From an uncultured Oscillospiraceae bacterium (GTDB lineage: Bacteria; Bacillota; Clostridia; Oscillospirales; Ruminococcaceae): a DNA stretch of 64,000 bases. Below the pieces are notes generated by a model. The model saw nothing but the letters and a program-made list of their open reading frames with translations. It had not been told where the DNA came from and did not search any database. Both the position numbers and the translations under genes were made by a program. The stretch is taken from assembly GCA_910577565.1 (NCBI GenBank), contig CAJTNJ010000008.1, forward strand, positions 3,939 to 67,938, written 5' to 3'. Shown here in pieces: positions 34,510-43,396 of the stretch. Within the stretch, counting starts at the first letter, position 1, and the number at the start of each line of letters is the position of its first letter.

Positions 34510-35883
34510 ATGGATCGGTTGAGCATTAACGATATTATAAAAGCAGTGAGTGGCATTGGTAAGAATATAAAAGAAAAAACTATAGATAATATAGTAATAG
34601 ATGACCGAAAAGTTACGCAAAACTGCATTTTTGTTGCAATCAAAGGCGAGCGTTTTGATGGACATGATTTTATAGAATCGGCAATTGACAAAGGAGTTGC
34701 TGCTGTAATAACCGAAAGAGAAATTCCACTAATACCTCAAATTGTTGTTGAGGATACAAAAAGGGCTCTTCTTGATATTGCATCATTTAACAGATCGAGG
34801 TTTTCCGGCATGGTCGTTGGCGTTACGGGGAGTGTTGGAAAAACAACGGCAAAAGATATGATTGCAAAGGTTTTGTCGTTAAAAATGCATGTTTTAAAGA
34901 CACAAGGCAACTTAAACAACGCAATAGGTTTGTCAAGAACGCTTTTTGGCTTAGACTCTTCTCACCAAGCTGCTGTAATAGAGATGGGAATGTCAAATTC
35001 AGGTGAAATCTCGGCGCTTAGTCAGACATCAAAGCCAACCGTAGGAATAATCACCAATATAGGTGTTTCGCATATAGAAAATCTAGGGTCAAGAGATGAA
35101 ATTTTAAAGTCTAAACTGGAGATACTTGACGGCATGTCGGAATCGTCACCGCTTATTGTTGGTGGGGACAATGACAAGCTGAAAAACTTAGTTCTTCCGC
35201 ACAATAAGGTAATTAAGTGTGGCATAGAAAACGAAGAGTGCGATTATCGTGCTTTTAATATAGAAAGCAATGGATTTGATACAGAGTTTGACGTTGAATA
35301 TAAGACAGGCAAAACACATGTTAAAATACCAACCATTGGAGAGCATAATGTTTTAAATGCGTTGTTTGGCTTTGCTGTTGGCGTTTTGGCAAAAATTGAG
35401 CCTGAACAAATAGCTGATGCTCTTTATACATATGAACCTACCGGTATGCGTCAAAACATTTCTAAAATTAATGGTGTTATTGTTATTGGCGATTGTTATA
35501 ATGCAAGTCCTGATTCTATGCGGGCAGCATTATCCTCTTTGATGACTATACCCTGCAGTGGAAGAAGGATAGCAGTGCTTGGGGATATGCTGGAACTTGG
35601 GTCTATAGCCGAGTCTTCTCATATTGAAATTGGAGAATTGGCAGCCGGTTTTGGGGTAGATTTTATATATTGTTATGGCGATCTTGCAAGGTATATTTAC
35701 AAAGGCGCTTTAAAATGCTGCGAACTTAATGATAATGTCAATAATGATAATATTGCATATTTTAATGACAAGGAAACTTTGGCAGTTAAATTAAGAGAGA
35801 CTATAAAACCCGGAGATGCCGTTTTATTTAAAGCAAGCAGAGCTATAAAGCTTGAAGATGTAATGCAGTTTATTTTCAAATAA
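34510..35883 (+). CDS. murF: UDP-MurNAc-tripeptide:D-Ala-D-Ala ligase
   Basis: Adds D-Ala-D-Ala to complete the cytoplasmic pentapeptide precursor. The 457-residue Mur ligase has GVTGSVGKTTAKDMIAKVLS, KTQGNLNNAIGLSRTLFGL, IEMGMSNSGEISALSQTSKP and the C-terminal GDCYNASPDSMRAALSSL, all diagnostic of MurF. ATG at 34510 follows TAGGAG. It lies between murE and mraY, as usual. The preceding murC and murD steps are not encoded in this cluster. Confidence 0.95.
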   Translation: MDRLSINDIIKAVSGIGKNIKEKTIDNIVIDDRKVTQNCIFVAIKGERFDGHDFIESAIDKGVAAVITEREIPLIPQIVVEDTKRALLDIASFNRSRFSGMVVGVTGSVGKTTAKDMIAKVLSLKMHVLKTQGNLNNAIGLSRTLFGLDSSHQAAVIEMGMSNSGEISALSQTSKPTVGIITNIGVSHIENLGSRDEILKSKLEILDGMSESSPLIVGGDNDKLKNLVLPHNKVIKCGIENEECDYRAFNIESNGFDTEFDVEYKTGKTHVKIPTIGEHNVLNALFGFAVGVLAKIEPEQIADALYTYEPTGMRQNISKINGVIVIGDCYNASPDSMRAALSSLMTIPCSGRRIAVLGDMLELGSIAESSHIEIGELAAGFGVDFIYCYGDLARYIYKGALKCCELNDNVNNDNIAYFNDKETLAVKLRETIKPGDAVLFKASRAIKLEDVMQFIFK

Positions 35884-35924
35884 GTTGTGTTTTAATCACA
35901 TATATTGAAAGGACGAAAAAGATT

Positions 35925-36935
35925 ATGAGTTGGACATCAGGCTTAATTGCAATTTTATTATCTTTTTTCACAACATCGCTTCTTGGAATATTGATATTGC
36001 CAATATTAAAGAAGCTAAAATGCGGCCAGTCGATAAAAGAAATTGGGCCAACCTGGCATGAATATAAAAGTGGAACACCTACAATGGGAGGCATACTTTT
36101 CATTATAGGAATAATTTTTGCTGTTTTGGTAAGTTACTTTATGTTGCAGTCGTCAGAGGTTTCAACTGTTATTGATACTCAAAATTCAATTAGATTATGG
36201 GCCGGCATTTTATGCGCGCTGGGTTTTGGTTTAATAGGTCTTATAGATGATTATATTAAGGTGATAAAGAAAAGAAATAAGGGACTTTCAGCACTTCAAA
36301 AAACCGTTTTGCAGTTTATAATTGCAATAACTTATTTTTTGACAATGATGATGAGTGGTTCTATAACCACAATAGTTGATATTCCTTTTGCGGGGCAAAT
36401 AGATTTTGGTTGGTTTTATTATATAATTGGCATTTTTGGGATTTATGGTGTGGTTAACGCTGTAAATTTAACTGATGGTATAGACGGCCTCGCAGGTTCG
36501 GTAACCGCCGTGTATGGGATAATACTTATGGTTATGTCGAGCTTTTTGCATATGTACACCATGCATATTTTGGCGGCTGCGCTTTGTGGAGGTTGTCTTG
36601 GCTTTTTGATTTGGAATTTTTATCCTGCGAAGGTATTTATGGGAGACACAGGGTCTATGTTTCTCGGAGGGTTGGTTGTAGCGCTTGGGTTTGGCATAGA
36701 CCAGCCGATATTTATATTGATAGTCGGAATAGTATATATTGTTGAAGCACTTTCGGTCGTAATTCAAGTTATAAGCTTTAAACTCACTGGCAAACGCGTA
36801 TTTAAGATGAGCCCAATACACCATCATTTTGAGATGTGTGGTTGGAGTGAAGTGAAAATAGTCTCAGTGTTTTCGCTATTTACTGCTGTTTTTGGGATTA
36901 TAGGAATTTTGCTTTTGGTGTTTGGAATATTATAA
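35925..36935 (+). CDS. mraY: Phospho-MurNAc-pentapeptide transferase
   Basis: Forms lipid I by moving phospho-MurNAc-pentapeptide to undecaprenyl phosphate. The 336-residue protein has about ten membrane helices and the hallmark sequences GPTWHEYKSGTPTMGGILF, GLIDDYIKV (catalytic Asp pair), NAVNLTDGIDGLAGSV, GDTGSMFLGG and KMSPIHHHFEMCGWSEVKIV (His cluster). ATG at 35925 follows GAAAGGACG. In many Firmicutes murD follows mraY; here ftsW follows at once. Confidence 0.96.
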   Translation: MSWTSGLIAILLSFFTTSLLGILILPILKKLKCGQSIKEIGPTWHEYKSGTPTMGGILFIIGIIFAVLVSYFMLQSSEVSTVIDTQNSIRLWAGILCALGFGLIGLIDDYIKVIKKRNKGLSALQKTVLQFIIAITYFLTMMMSGSITTIVDIPFAGQIDFGWFYYIIGIFGIYGVVNAVNLTDGIDGLAGSVTAVYGIILMVMSSFLHMYTMHILAAALCGGCLGFLIWNFYPAKVFMGDTGSMFLGGLVVALGFGIDQPIFILIVGIVYIVEALSVVIQVISFKLTGKRVFKMSPIHHHFEMCGWSEVKIVSVFSLFTAVFGIIGILLLVFGIL

Positions 36936-36983
36936 TTATAAAGTTTTGTTAGAAAAAGTTAGTTTGTTAAGAGGAGCAAAGCA

Positions 36984-38204
36984 ATGAGAGAAAAAATTGA
37001 TGTTGGTTCTTATAAGTCTAAAAGAGGCAGAAATGTTGGTGTTGAAAAAAGAATGGATCCTATATTTTTGATACTTGTTTTTGTGCTGCTCGCTTTTGGA
37101 CTTGTTATGCTTTTTTCTGCAAGCTTTGCCAGAGCCTATTATTATGAAAACGGAAACAGTTTCTTTTATATATCAAGGCAGGCAATTCACGCAATTATAG
37201 GCGTTGTGGGCATGTTTATAATTTCAAAGATAGACTATCATAGATATAGAAAATTTGCCTTTCCTCTTTTTATATTTGCATTGTTTTTGCTAGTTGCTGT
37301 TTTGTTTATGAAGGGTGATGAAAACGGAATAAAAAGGTGGATTAATCTTGGACCGATAGGACAGTTTCAGCCGTCTGAGCTTATGAAGTTTGCCATAATT
37401 TTGTTGTTTGCTTCTATAATTGCCGCAAATTATAACAAGATGAAGACATTTAGTTTTGGCGTTTTGCCATTTGTGACTTTGCTTGCAATAGTTATAATTT
37501 TGATGTATCTTGAGCCCCATCTGTCAGGAATCATTCTAATGTGTTCAATTGCGGGAGTAATGATGTTTGTTGGTGGCACAAAGCCAAAGTATTTTTTTAT
37601 TTTGTTTGCACTAGCGGGTTGCGCATTAATTTATATAATGTTTTTTAAGGGAAACTATATGAGTGGTCGAGCCTATTATTGGTTGCATCCTTTTTCCGAC
37701 CCAAGAGATCAAACTATGCAGACCGATCAAAGTTTGCTTGCGATAGGTTCAGGTGGAGTATTTGGTTTAGGACTTGGTCAATCGAGGCAGAAATTTATGT
37801 ATCTACCCGAAGTGCAAAATGACTTTATCTTTGCAGTAATTTGTGAAGAATTGGGCATAATAGGCGCAATAGCGGTTATATTGCTGTTTTTGCTTTTATG
37901 TTATAAGGGCTTTGAGATTGCTTCAAAATCTCCCGATAAGTTTGGTGCTTTGCTTTGTGTGGGTATAGTTGCTCAGTTTGGAATTCAAGCTTTGTTTAAC
38001 ATTGCTGTTGTTACAGCAACTATTCCAAACACCGGCATAAGTCTTCCATTTTTCAGCTATGGGGGTACTGCGCTTGTTATGCAGCTGTTTGAGATGGGTG
38101 TAGTCCTTAATGTTTCAAGATATTCATCTACGACAAAGCTTTATGGCGATTCTTTAGCCGAGAAAAAAAGATTTAAAAACAAGCCGGCACTAAATAAAAA
38201 TTAA
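36984..38204 (+). CDS. ftsW: Peptidoglycan polymerase of the SEDS family (FtsW/SpoVE)
   Basis: SEDS glycosyltransferase that polymerises lipid II at the division site with its cognate class B PBP. The 406-residue protein has about ten membrane helices after a basic cytoplasmic start. ASFARAYYYENGNSFFYISR, GIKRWINLGPIGQFQPSELM, LLAIGSGGVFGLGLGQSRQK, LPEVQNDFIFAVICEELG and FFSYGGTALVMQLFEMGV are family signatures. The 3' end, from about 38148, is duplicated in tandem downstream. The true partner is probably the PASTA PBP of the same cluster. Confidence 0.94.
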   Translation: MREKIDVGSYKSKRGRNVGVEKRMDPIFLILVFVLLAFGLVMLFSASFARAYYYENGNSFFYISRQAIHAIIGVVGMFIISKIDYHRYRKFAFPLFIFALFLLVAVLFMKGDENGIKRWINLGPIGQFQPSELMKFAIILLFASIIAANYNKMKTFSFGVLPFVTLLAIVIILMYLEPHLSGIILMCSIAGVMMFVGGTKPKYFFILFALAGCALIYIMFFKGNYMSGRAYYWLHPFSDPRDQTMQTDQSLLAIGSGGVFGLGLGQSRQKFMYLPEVQNDFIFAVICEELGIIGAIAVILLFLLLCYKGFEIASKSPDKFGALLCVGIVAQFGIQALFNIAVVTATIPNTGISLPFFSYGGTALVMQLFEMGVVLNVSRYSSTTKLYGDSLAEKKRFKNKPALNKN

Positions 38205-38720
38205 TTATTTAAATATCCTAAAAATGGAGGGAAAGCACACATTGTGCTGCAGTTAATATGAATATACTTTTTGCTGCCGGCGGTACGGCCGGTCATATAA
38301 ATCCAGCTGTTGCAGTAGCTGATTATTTCAAAAGTCACAATAAAGATGCAAACATCAAATTTGTTGGCACATCAAATGATTAAAGTGGATTATGAATTTA
38401 TTTCAATAAAATTGTGTGGATCTCATGTAGATTCTTTAACTGAGAAAAAAGATTTAAAAATAAACTGGCACTAAATAAGAATTAATTATTTAAATATCCT
38501 AAAAATGGAGGGGAAGCACACATTGTGCTGCAGTTAATATGAATATACTTTTTGTTGCTGGCGGTACGGCCGGTCATATAAATCCAGCTGTTGCAGTAGC
38601 TGATTATTTCAAAAATCACAATAAAGATGCAAATATCAAATTTGTTGGCACACCAAATGGTATGGAATCAAAGCTGATTCCAAAGGCGGGTTATGAATTT
38701 GTTTCAATAAAATTGCGTGG
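38148..38720 (+). repeat. Tandem duplication of the ftsW 3' end / murG 5' end (period about 281 bp)
   Basis: The stretch GATTCTTTA...(end of ftsW)...GGAGG...ATGAATATACTTTTT...(start of murG) occurs twice, beginning at 38148 and 38430. The two murG ATGs at 38258 and 38539 are 281 bases apart. The copies differ by scattered substitutions and small deletions. The first ftsW end and the second murG start belong to the working genes; the inner copies are decaying. Confidence 0.9.
38258..38429 (+). pseudogene. Truncated 5' copy of murG
   Basis: ATG at 38258 opens a frame of 41 codons (NILFAAGGTAGHINPAVAVA, nearly identical to MurG) that stops at TAA 38381-38383 after GTSND. A deletion removes the segment matching GMESKLIPK, and similarity resumes as DYEFISIKLCG before the second ftsW tail begins. 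It retains a GGAGGG site, so a 41-residue peptide could still be made; no function is expected. Confidence 0.85.
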
Positions 38721-39669
38721 ATTTCAAAGAAGGCCTTCTTTGAAAAATTTGGCAAGAAATATAAGCGCAATATATCTGTTTGCGATATCGCCCGTCAAAG
38801 CGCGTAAGATACTTAAAAGTTTTAAACCCGACATAGTAATTGGTACAGGCGGATATGTTTCTGGCCCTGTTTTAATGCAAGCAGAAAAACTTGGAATAAA
38901 AACAGCAATACATGAGCAAAATGCATATCCGGGAATTACAAACAAAACTCTTGCAAAGCATGCGGATCTTGTTTTTTTAGCAGTTGAAGAAGCAAAACAA
39001 AAATTGCCGCCATGCAAAGCTATAGTTGTTGGCAACCCGGTAAGGTATAGTGTTTTGATAAAAACAAAGGCTGAGGCTCGAAAAGAGCTTAATATGGATG
39101 ATCATTTTTGCATTTTGTCGTTTGGAGGGAGTCTTGGAGCTGTTAAGGTAAATGAGATAGCAGCAGATGTTATGCAATGGCACAATAGATTTGGAGAAAT
39201 CAATCATATTCATGCGATGGGTAAATTGGGCATTGAGTGTTTTCCAAAAATGCTAAAGGATCGCGGAGTTGTGCCATCAAAAAATCCAAGACTTGATATC
39301 AGAAACTATATTCACGATATGGACACATGCCTTGCGGCGGCAGACTTGGTAATTTGCAGGTCCGGAGCATTAACACTTGCAGAACTTGAGGCGACAGGGA
39401 AACCGTCAATATTGATTCCATCTCCAAATGTTGCAGAAAACCACCAATATTATAATGCGATGGTTCTTCAAAAGAACAAGGCGGCAATAGTGATAGAGGA
39501 AAAGTCTTATAATAAAGATTATTTAATTGATATAATAAGGTCTTTTTATGAGGATAGACAAAAGCTGAAAATGTATAGCAAAAATGCTTCGAAATTGGCT
39601 ATACTTGACACGGCCAAGAGAATTTATAATAATATAAATGACCTTTTAAACGAAGAAAGCAGCATGTAA
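38539..39669 (+). CDS. murG: UDP-GlcNAc:lipid I N-acetylglucosaminyltransferase
   Basis: Converts lipid I to lipid II at the inner membrane face. The 376-residue GT28 enzyme has GGTAGHINPAVAVADYF, GTPNGMESKLIPKAGYEF, GTGGYVSGPVLMQAEKLGI, IHEQNAYPGITNKTLAKHAD, GGSLGAVKVNE and RSGALTLAELEATGKPSILI. The nearest strong ribosome site, GGAGGGG at 38507-38513, is 25 bases upstream, separated by the small palindrome GCACA-CAT-TGTGC. The 5' end is the second copy of a tandem duplication. Confidence 0.95.
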   Translation: MNILFVAGGTAGHINPAVAVADYFKNHNKDANIKFVGTPNGMESKLIPKAGYEFVSIKLRGFQRRPSLKNLARNISAIYLFAISPVKARKILKSFKPDIVIGTGGYVSGPVLMQAEKLGIKTAIHEQNAYPGITNKTLAKHADLVFLAVEEAKQKLPPCKAIVVGNPVRYSVLIKTKAEARKELNMDDHFCILSFGGSLGAVKVNEIAADVMQWHNRFGEINHIHAMGKLGIECFPKMLKDRGVVPSKNPRLDIRNYIHDMDTCLAAADLVICRSGALTLAELEATGKPSILIPSPNVAENHQYYNAMVLQKNKAAIVIEEKSYNKDYLIDIIRSFYEDRQKLKMYSKNASKLAILDTAKRIYNNINDLLNEESSM

Positions 39670-40017
39670 AAACACAATATTTGGAAGTGCCAAAAAGTAG
39701 AATTTGAAGTATAATAAAAATGCAAGAAAAAATAAAGTCGAAAAAAGTATCAGGCCCTGATTTGTAGCTTTATATTTACACATCAAAGCGGATTCTTCCA
39801 AAAAATAGAAAATGTTTTAAACTGATGTTATTTTTTTGTTTTTAATATAATCAGCTCGATTTGTTAAAATTCCGTTATCAACATTTATATTTCATAGAAT
39901 AACTCATTTTTTCAAAATCATTTATATTTAGTTTTTTAATTAAAATTGCATATTCACCGAAAACTGCCTTTTAGCATAATATAACCTGTAATCCTTATAT
40001 GACAGGGGTGACTGGGT
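39670..40017. other. Intergenic region between murG and murA
   Basis: 348 bp, AT-rich, no gene. It contains TTTGTTAAAATTCCGTTAT at 39860-39878, nearly repeated at 21231-21248 ahead of the cysteine desulfurase leader. A murA promoter may lie here but no convincing pair of boxes was found. Confidence 0.4.
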
Positions 40018-41274
40018 TTGAAAAAACTAGTTGTAAATGGTGGAAGAAAACTTTGCGGTGAATGTGTTGTACAGGGAGCTAAAAACTCTAGTTTACCGAT
40101 TATAGGTGCAACAATGCTAACAAACGGTGAGAATATATTACATAAGTGCCCTATATTAGAAGATACAATTACGGCTTGTGAGATCTTGACATCACTTGGC
40201 TGCAAAACAACTTGGCAAGATGATTCGCTTATAATAGATTCTGATGGGCTTTGCAATGCTCAAATATCCAAGTGCCTAATGAACAAGATAAGATCATCTA
40301 TAATATTTTTAGGAGCAATTCTTGCACGCTGTAAAGAAGCAACCGTATACTTCCCTGGGGGATGTGATATAGGTAGCAGACCTATAGATTTGCACTTGTC
40401 TGCTTTTAGAAAAATGGGAGTTAATATAACTGAGTGTGGAGGTAAATTGCAGTGTAAAGTCATGGGCTCAAAGATATATGGCGCTGAAATATTTTTGTCA
40501 TTTCCGAGTGTTGGTGCAACTGAGAATATATTGCTTGCAGCAGTTACTGCAGAAGGAGAAACAATAATTCACAATGCGGCAGTTGAGCCTGAGATAGAGG
40601 ACCTTTGTAATTATTTAAACAAATGTGGTGCAAAAATTTTTGGTGGCGGAACACAAGTAATAAAAATAGAAGGTGTTGAAAGTCTTACGGCTTGTGAATA
40701 TAGCATAATGCCTGATAGAATTGTTGCCACAACACTGCTTTGTGGTTTAGCTGCAAGCGGAGGAGAAATTTTTTTGCGCGATGCAAACCCAAAAGATCTA
40801 AGTGCCGTTATTACAGTTTTGGAGGAGATGGGATGTAATATCCGTACATATGGCGACAACATATTTTGCCAAGTTAAAAAACAGCTTTTGGCTCCGCCGC
40901 CAATCAGGACTATGCCTCATCCAGGTTTTCCAACCGACGCACAACCGATAATGATGGCGTTGTGTTGTATTGCAAGAGGAACGAGCATATTTGTTGAAAC
41001 TATATTTGAAAATAGATTTAGGCATGTTTTTGAACTTAATAAGTTTGGCGCATCAATTAGAGTTGAGGACAGAGTTGCAGTGGTAGAAGGGGTTGCCAAA
41101 CTAAATGGAGCATGTGTGTCTGCGACCGATCTAAGAGGAGGTGCTGCACTTGTTGTGGCAGCGCTTTCAGCGGATGGAAAATCAGAAATTTCTGAAGTTA
41201 GATATATAGACAGAGGGTATGCAAAAATAGAAGAGCAATTTTCTAAATTAGGTGGTTCTGTTTTAAGAGTATAA
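40018..41274 (+). CDS. murA: UDP-N-acetylglucosamine 1-carboxyvinyltransferase
   Basis: First committed step of peptidoglycan synthesis: enolpyruvyl transfer from PEP to UDP-GlcNAc. The 418-residue protein has GAKNSSLPIIGATMLT with the substrate Lys22/Asn23, RSSIIFLGAILARCKEATVY and PGGCDIGSRPIDLHL with the catalytic Cys116, which is the fosfomycin target. VGATENILLAA, PGFPTDAQPIMMAL and ATDLRGGAALVVAALSADG complete the family pattern. TTG at 40018 follows AGGGGTG. It ends two bases before an in-frame TTG of ftsQ. Confidence 0.95.
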   Translation: MKKLVVNGGRKLCGECVVQGAKNSSLPIIGATMLTNGENILHKCPILEDTITACEILTSLGCKTTWQDDSLIIDSDGLCNAQISKCLMNKIRSSIIFLGAILARCKEATVYFPGGCDIGSRPIDLHLSAFRKMGVNITECGGKLQCKVMGSKIYGAEIFLSFPSVGATENILLAAVTAEGETIIHNAAVEPEIEDLCNYLNKCGAKIFGGGTQVIKIEGVESLTACEYSIMPDRIVATTLLCGLAASGGEIFLRDANPKDLSAVITVLEEMGCNIRTYGDNIFCQVKKQLLAPPPIRTMPHPGFPTDAQPIMMALCCIARGTSIFVETIFENRFRHVFELNKFGASIRVEDRVAVVEGVAKLNGACVSATDLRGGAALVVAALSADGKSEISEVRYIDRGYAKIEEQFSKLGGSVLRV

Positions 41275-41309
41275 ATTTGGAAGTAAAAAAGTCCTTGGTG
41301 GAGGAAACA

Positions 41310-42110
41310 ATGAAAAAAGTAAAAAACTATAAAAGAAGCTCAAAAGCAAGAGAAGATGCAAAACAAAAAAATCAACAAATGCGTAGGCGACGCAAAAAAA
41401 GAAAATATATGTTATATTATATTTTGATATTGATCATAATATTAACAACGACCATATCACTTTCCTTAACTGTATTTTTTAACATAGAAAATATCGAAGT
41501 CAAAAATCCATATCCATACACGGCAGATGAGATAATTAGTGCTTCTGGATTAGAATTAGGGGATAATTTAATAAGAACAAGACTTGGAGAAATTGAAAAG
41601 AAAATTTTAAAAAATTGCATAAATTTAGACGAAGTTCATGCAAACAGGAAGTTTCCGAATACTTTGTCAATTACATGTGTGATAGCAACCATTAAATATT
41701 GCTGCCAAAAACCGGATGGCTCTTATATATACATATCAAATAGCGGAAGAGTTATCGATATCGATCAAGCAGAAGCTTTTGATGGCGTTTTGATTATATC
41801 TTATGACCAGCTTGGTGACTATAAAAAAGGAGATTATTTACAATTTAGCAAAGATGAAAAACAAAAAATTGATTCTATAATTAGTGGTATAGAAAACGCT
41901 CAACTTAAAGATATTACAAAGATTTCGATAACCAAAGACAAGATAGAGATAACTTACCAAAACAGGATTTTAATAGAGATTAATAATATGTCAAAAATTG
42001 AATATATACTAATGGCATCAGCTAAGATTATAGATGAATATATTGGCGTAAATGAAAGTGGGAAAATATTATTTGATGAGGTCAATCAGTCTATTCATTT
42101 TCTGCCTTAG
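41310..42110 (+). CDS. ftsQ: Cell division protein FtsQ/DivIB
   Basis: A 266-residue bitopic protein: a very basic cytoplasmic start (RRRRKKRKYM), a membrane helix (LYYILILIIILTTTISLSLT), a POTRA domain (FNIENIEVKNPYPYTADEII, SGLELGDNLIRTRLGEIE) and the FtsQ/DivIB beta domain. It stabilises the FtsL/FtsB-type complex at the septum. ATG at 41310 follows GGTGGAGG by five bases and is preferred to TTG at 41277. Last gene of the cluster; ftsA and ftsZ are not next to it. Confidence 0.9.
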   Translation: MKKVKNYKRSSKAREDAKQKNQQMRRRRKKRKYMLYYILILIIILTTTISLSLTVFFNIENIEVKNPYPYTADEIISASGLELGDNLIRTRLGEIEKKILKNCINLDEVHANRKFPNTLSITCVIATIKYCCQKPDGSYIYISNSGRVIDIDQAEAFDGVLIISYDQLGDYKKGDYLQFSKDEKQKIDSIISGIENAQLKDITKISITKDKIEITYQNRILIEINNMSKIEYILMASAKIIDEYIGVNESGKILFDEVNQSIHFLP

Positions 42111-42135
42111 CATAATGTGATTTTATGCTGTTTTA
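42109..42135 (+). terminator. Possible weak terminator after ftsQ
   Basis: AGCATAA / TTATGCT with a 7-base loop, followed by GTTTTAAG. It overlaps the ftsQ stop codon. Confidence 0.5.
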
Positions 42136-42245
42136 AGTAATTGCTTATTGATTGTTTGAAAAAGGGTATATTAACAATATAGAATATAATATGATTTAAA
42201 CTATGATAATATAATAAAAATTACAATTTGTTTACATATATAATG

Positions 42246-42274
42246 TTGATTTATTAATGAGTATATAGTATTAT
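42246..42274 (+). promoter_or_regulatory. Promoter of the third GLUG gene
   Basis: TTGATT (42246-42251), 17 bp, TATTAT (42269-42274), preceded by TTGTTTACATA at about 42229. The arrangement is shared with the region ahead of the second GLUG gene. Confidence 0.7.
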
Positions 42275-42316
42275 AAATAAATATTACTTTATAAAATCAA
42301 AGGAGATGTTTACAAA

Positions 42317-43369
42317 ATGAAAACTAAGAAATTATTATCAATTATTTTAACCATATTTGTAGTAAATTTAAGCTTTATTTCAGCGCTTTCAGTAAGTGCG
42401 CAAACTACAGAAGGGTATTTTAATAAAGGTGTTCAAGTAGTTTCAGAATTAAAAGATATTGTTCAAACTGATGAAAAGCAGACCAATGAATTTATAATAA
42501 AAAATAAAGAAGATTTTTCTAAGTTTATGATTACATCTGAATATTGGGAAAATGATTACAAAGTTACATTAGCTTGCGATATAGATATGCAAGGCGAGGT
42601 GTTTAATTCGATAGAAACATTTAATGGACAATTTGATGGAGTTGGGCACACTGTAAGTAATATTTCATTTAAATGTTTTGTTGAAAATAATCATGGAACA
42701 ATATCAGATGTTAAATTTAATGGTGGAAATTTAATTAATGGTAGTGAATGTGGATTTGTTTTTAATAATGAAGAAGATGGATTAATAGTTTGTTGCTCAG
42801 TTGATAATATGAACAGTGAAGGCGCAAACATTAAGTCAGGATTTGTTTGCATAAATAGAGGAAAAATAACAAATAGCAAAACAACATTTTCATTTAAAAA
42901 TATATATGATGGATTGGGTGGATTTGTTGATGAAAATTATGGTACTATAGAAGAATGTGTTGCAACAGGAAATGTCATTGGATTTATTGATATAGGTGGA
43001 TTTGTAGGATATAACGGTGGAATAATAAATAATTGTATTGCAACAGGAAATGTAACTGGTAATCAATATATAGGTGGATTTGTAGGATATAACGGTGGAA
43101 CAATAAATAATTGTATTGCAGCAGGAAATGTAACTGGTAATCAATATATAGGTGGATTTGTAGGACAAAATTATGGTGGAACAATAACAGGATGTATAGT
43201 AACGGGAAATGCAATAGGAGGAGAAGCAGGAGGTTTTGTAGGAGAGAACGTACAAGGCACAATAACTAATTGCATAGCAAAAGGTGACGTAAATGGTGAG
43301 AAGATAAGTTTGGAAAGATTTGTAGGAAGTAATAATTATGGAAAAATAGAAGATTGCAAAGTAGGGTAA
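42317..43369 (+). CDS. GLUG-repeat secreted protein (intact family member)
   Basis: 350 residues with a strong ribosome site (AAAGGAGATG). A signal peptide (KLLSIILTIFVVNLSFISAL) ends near SVSAQT; an N-terminal domain of about 100 residues (EFIIKNKEDFSKFMITSEYW, GQFDGVGHTVSNISFKCFVE) precedes at least six GLUG repeats of the form GGFVGYNGGTINNCIAAGNV, about 26 residues each. No sortase, LysM or membrane anchor is visible, so it is probably released or held by another surface component. GLUG proteins are thought to form beta-helices. A role in adhesion or host contact is inference. Confidence 0.85.
   Translation: MKTKKLLSIILTIFVVNLSFISALSVSAQTTEGYFNKGVQVVSELKDIVQTDEKQTNEFIIKNKEDFSKFMITSEYWENDYKVTLACDIDMQGEVFNSIETFNGQFDGVGHTVSNISFKCFVENNHGTISDVKFNGGNLINGSECGFVFNNEEDGLIVCCSVDNMNSEGANIKSGFVCINRGKITNSKTTFSFKNIYDGLGGFVDENYGTIEECVATGNVIGFIDIGGFVGYNGGIINNCIATGNVTGNQYIGGFVGYNGGTINNCIAAGNVTGNQYIGGFVGQNYGGTITGCIVTGNAIGGEAGGFVGENVQGTITNCIAKGDVNGEKISLERFVGSNNYGKIEDCKVG
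42995..43150 (+). repeat. Two near-identical 78-bp tandem repeats inside the GLUG gene
   Basis: The units at 42995-43072 and 43073-43150 differ at two positions only, and a more diverged unit starts at 43151. The 78-bp (26-codon) period keeps the frame, so repeat number could change without breaking the gene. Confidence 0.9.
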
Positions 43370-43396
43370 TATATTAACTTCATAAGACGTTATAAA

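Noticed and set aside
42995..43150. CRISPR-like repeats
   Set aside because: The repeats are contiguous, coding and of 78 bp without spacers; they encode GLUG units. No CRISPR array or cas gene is in the window.
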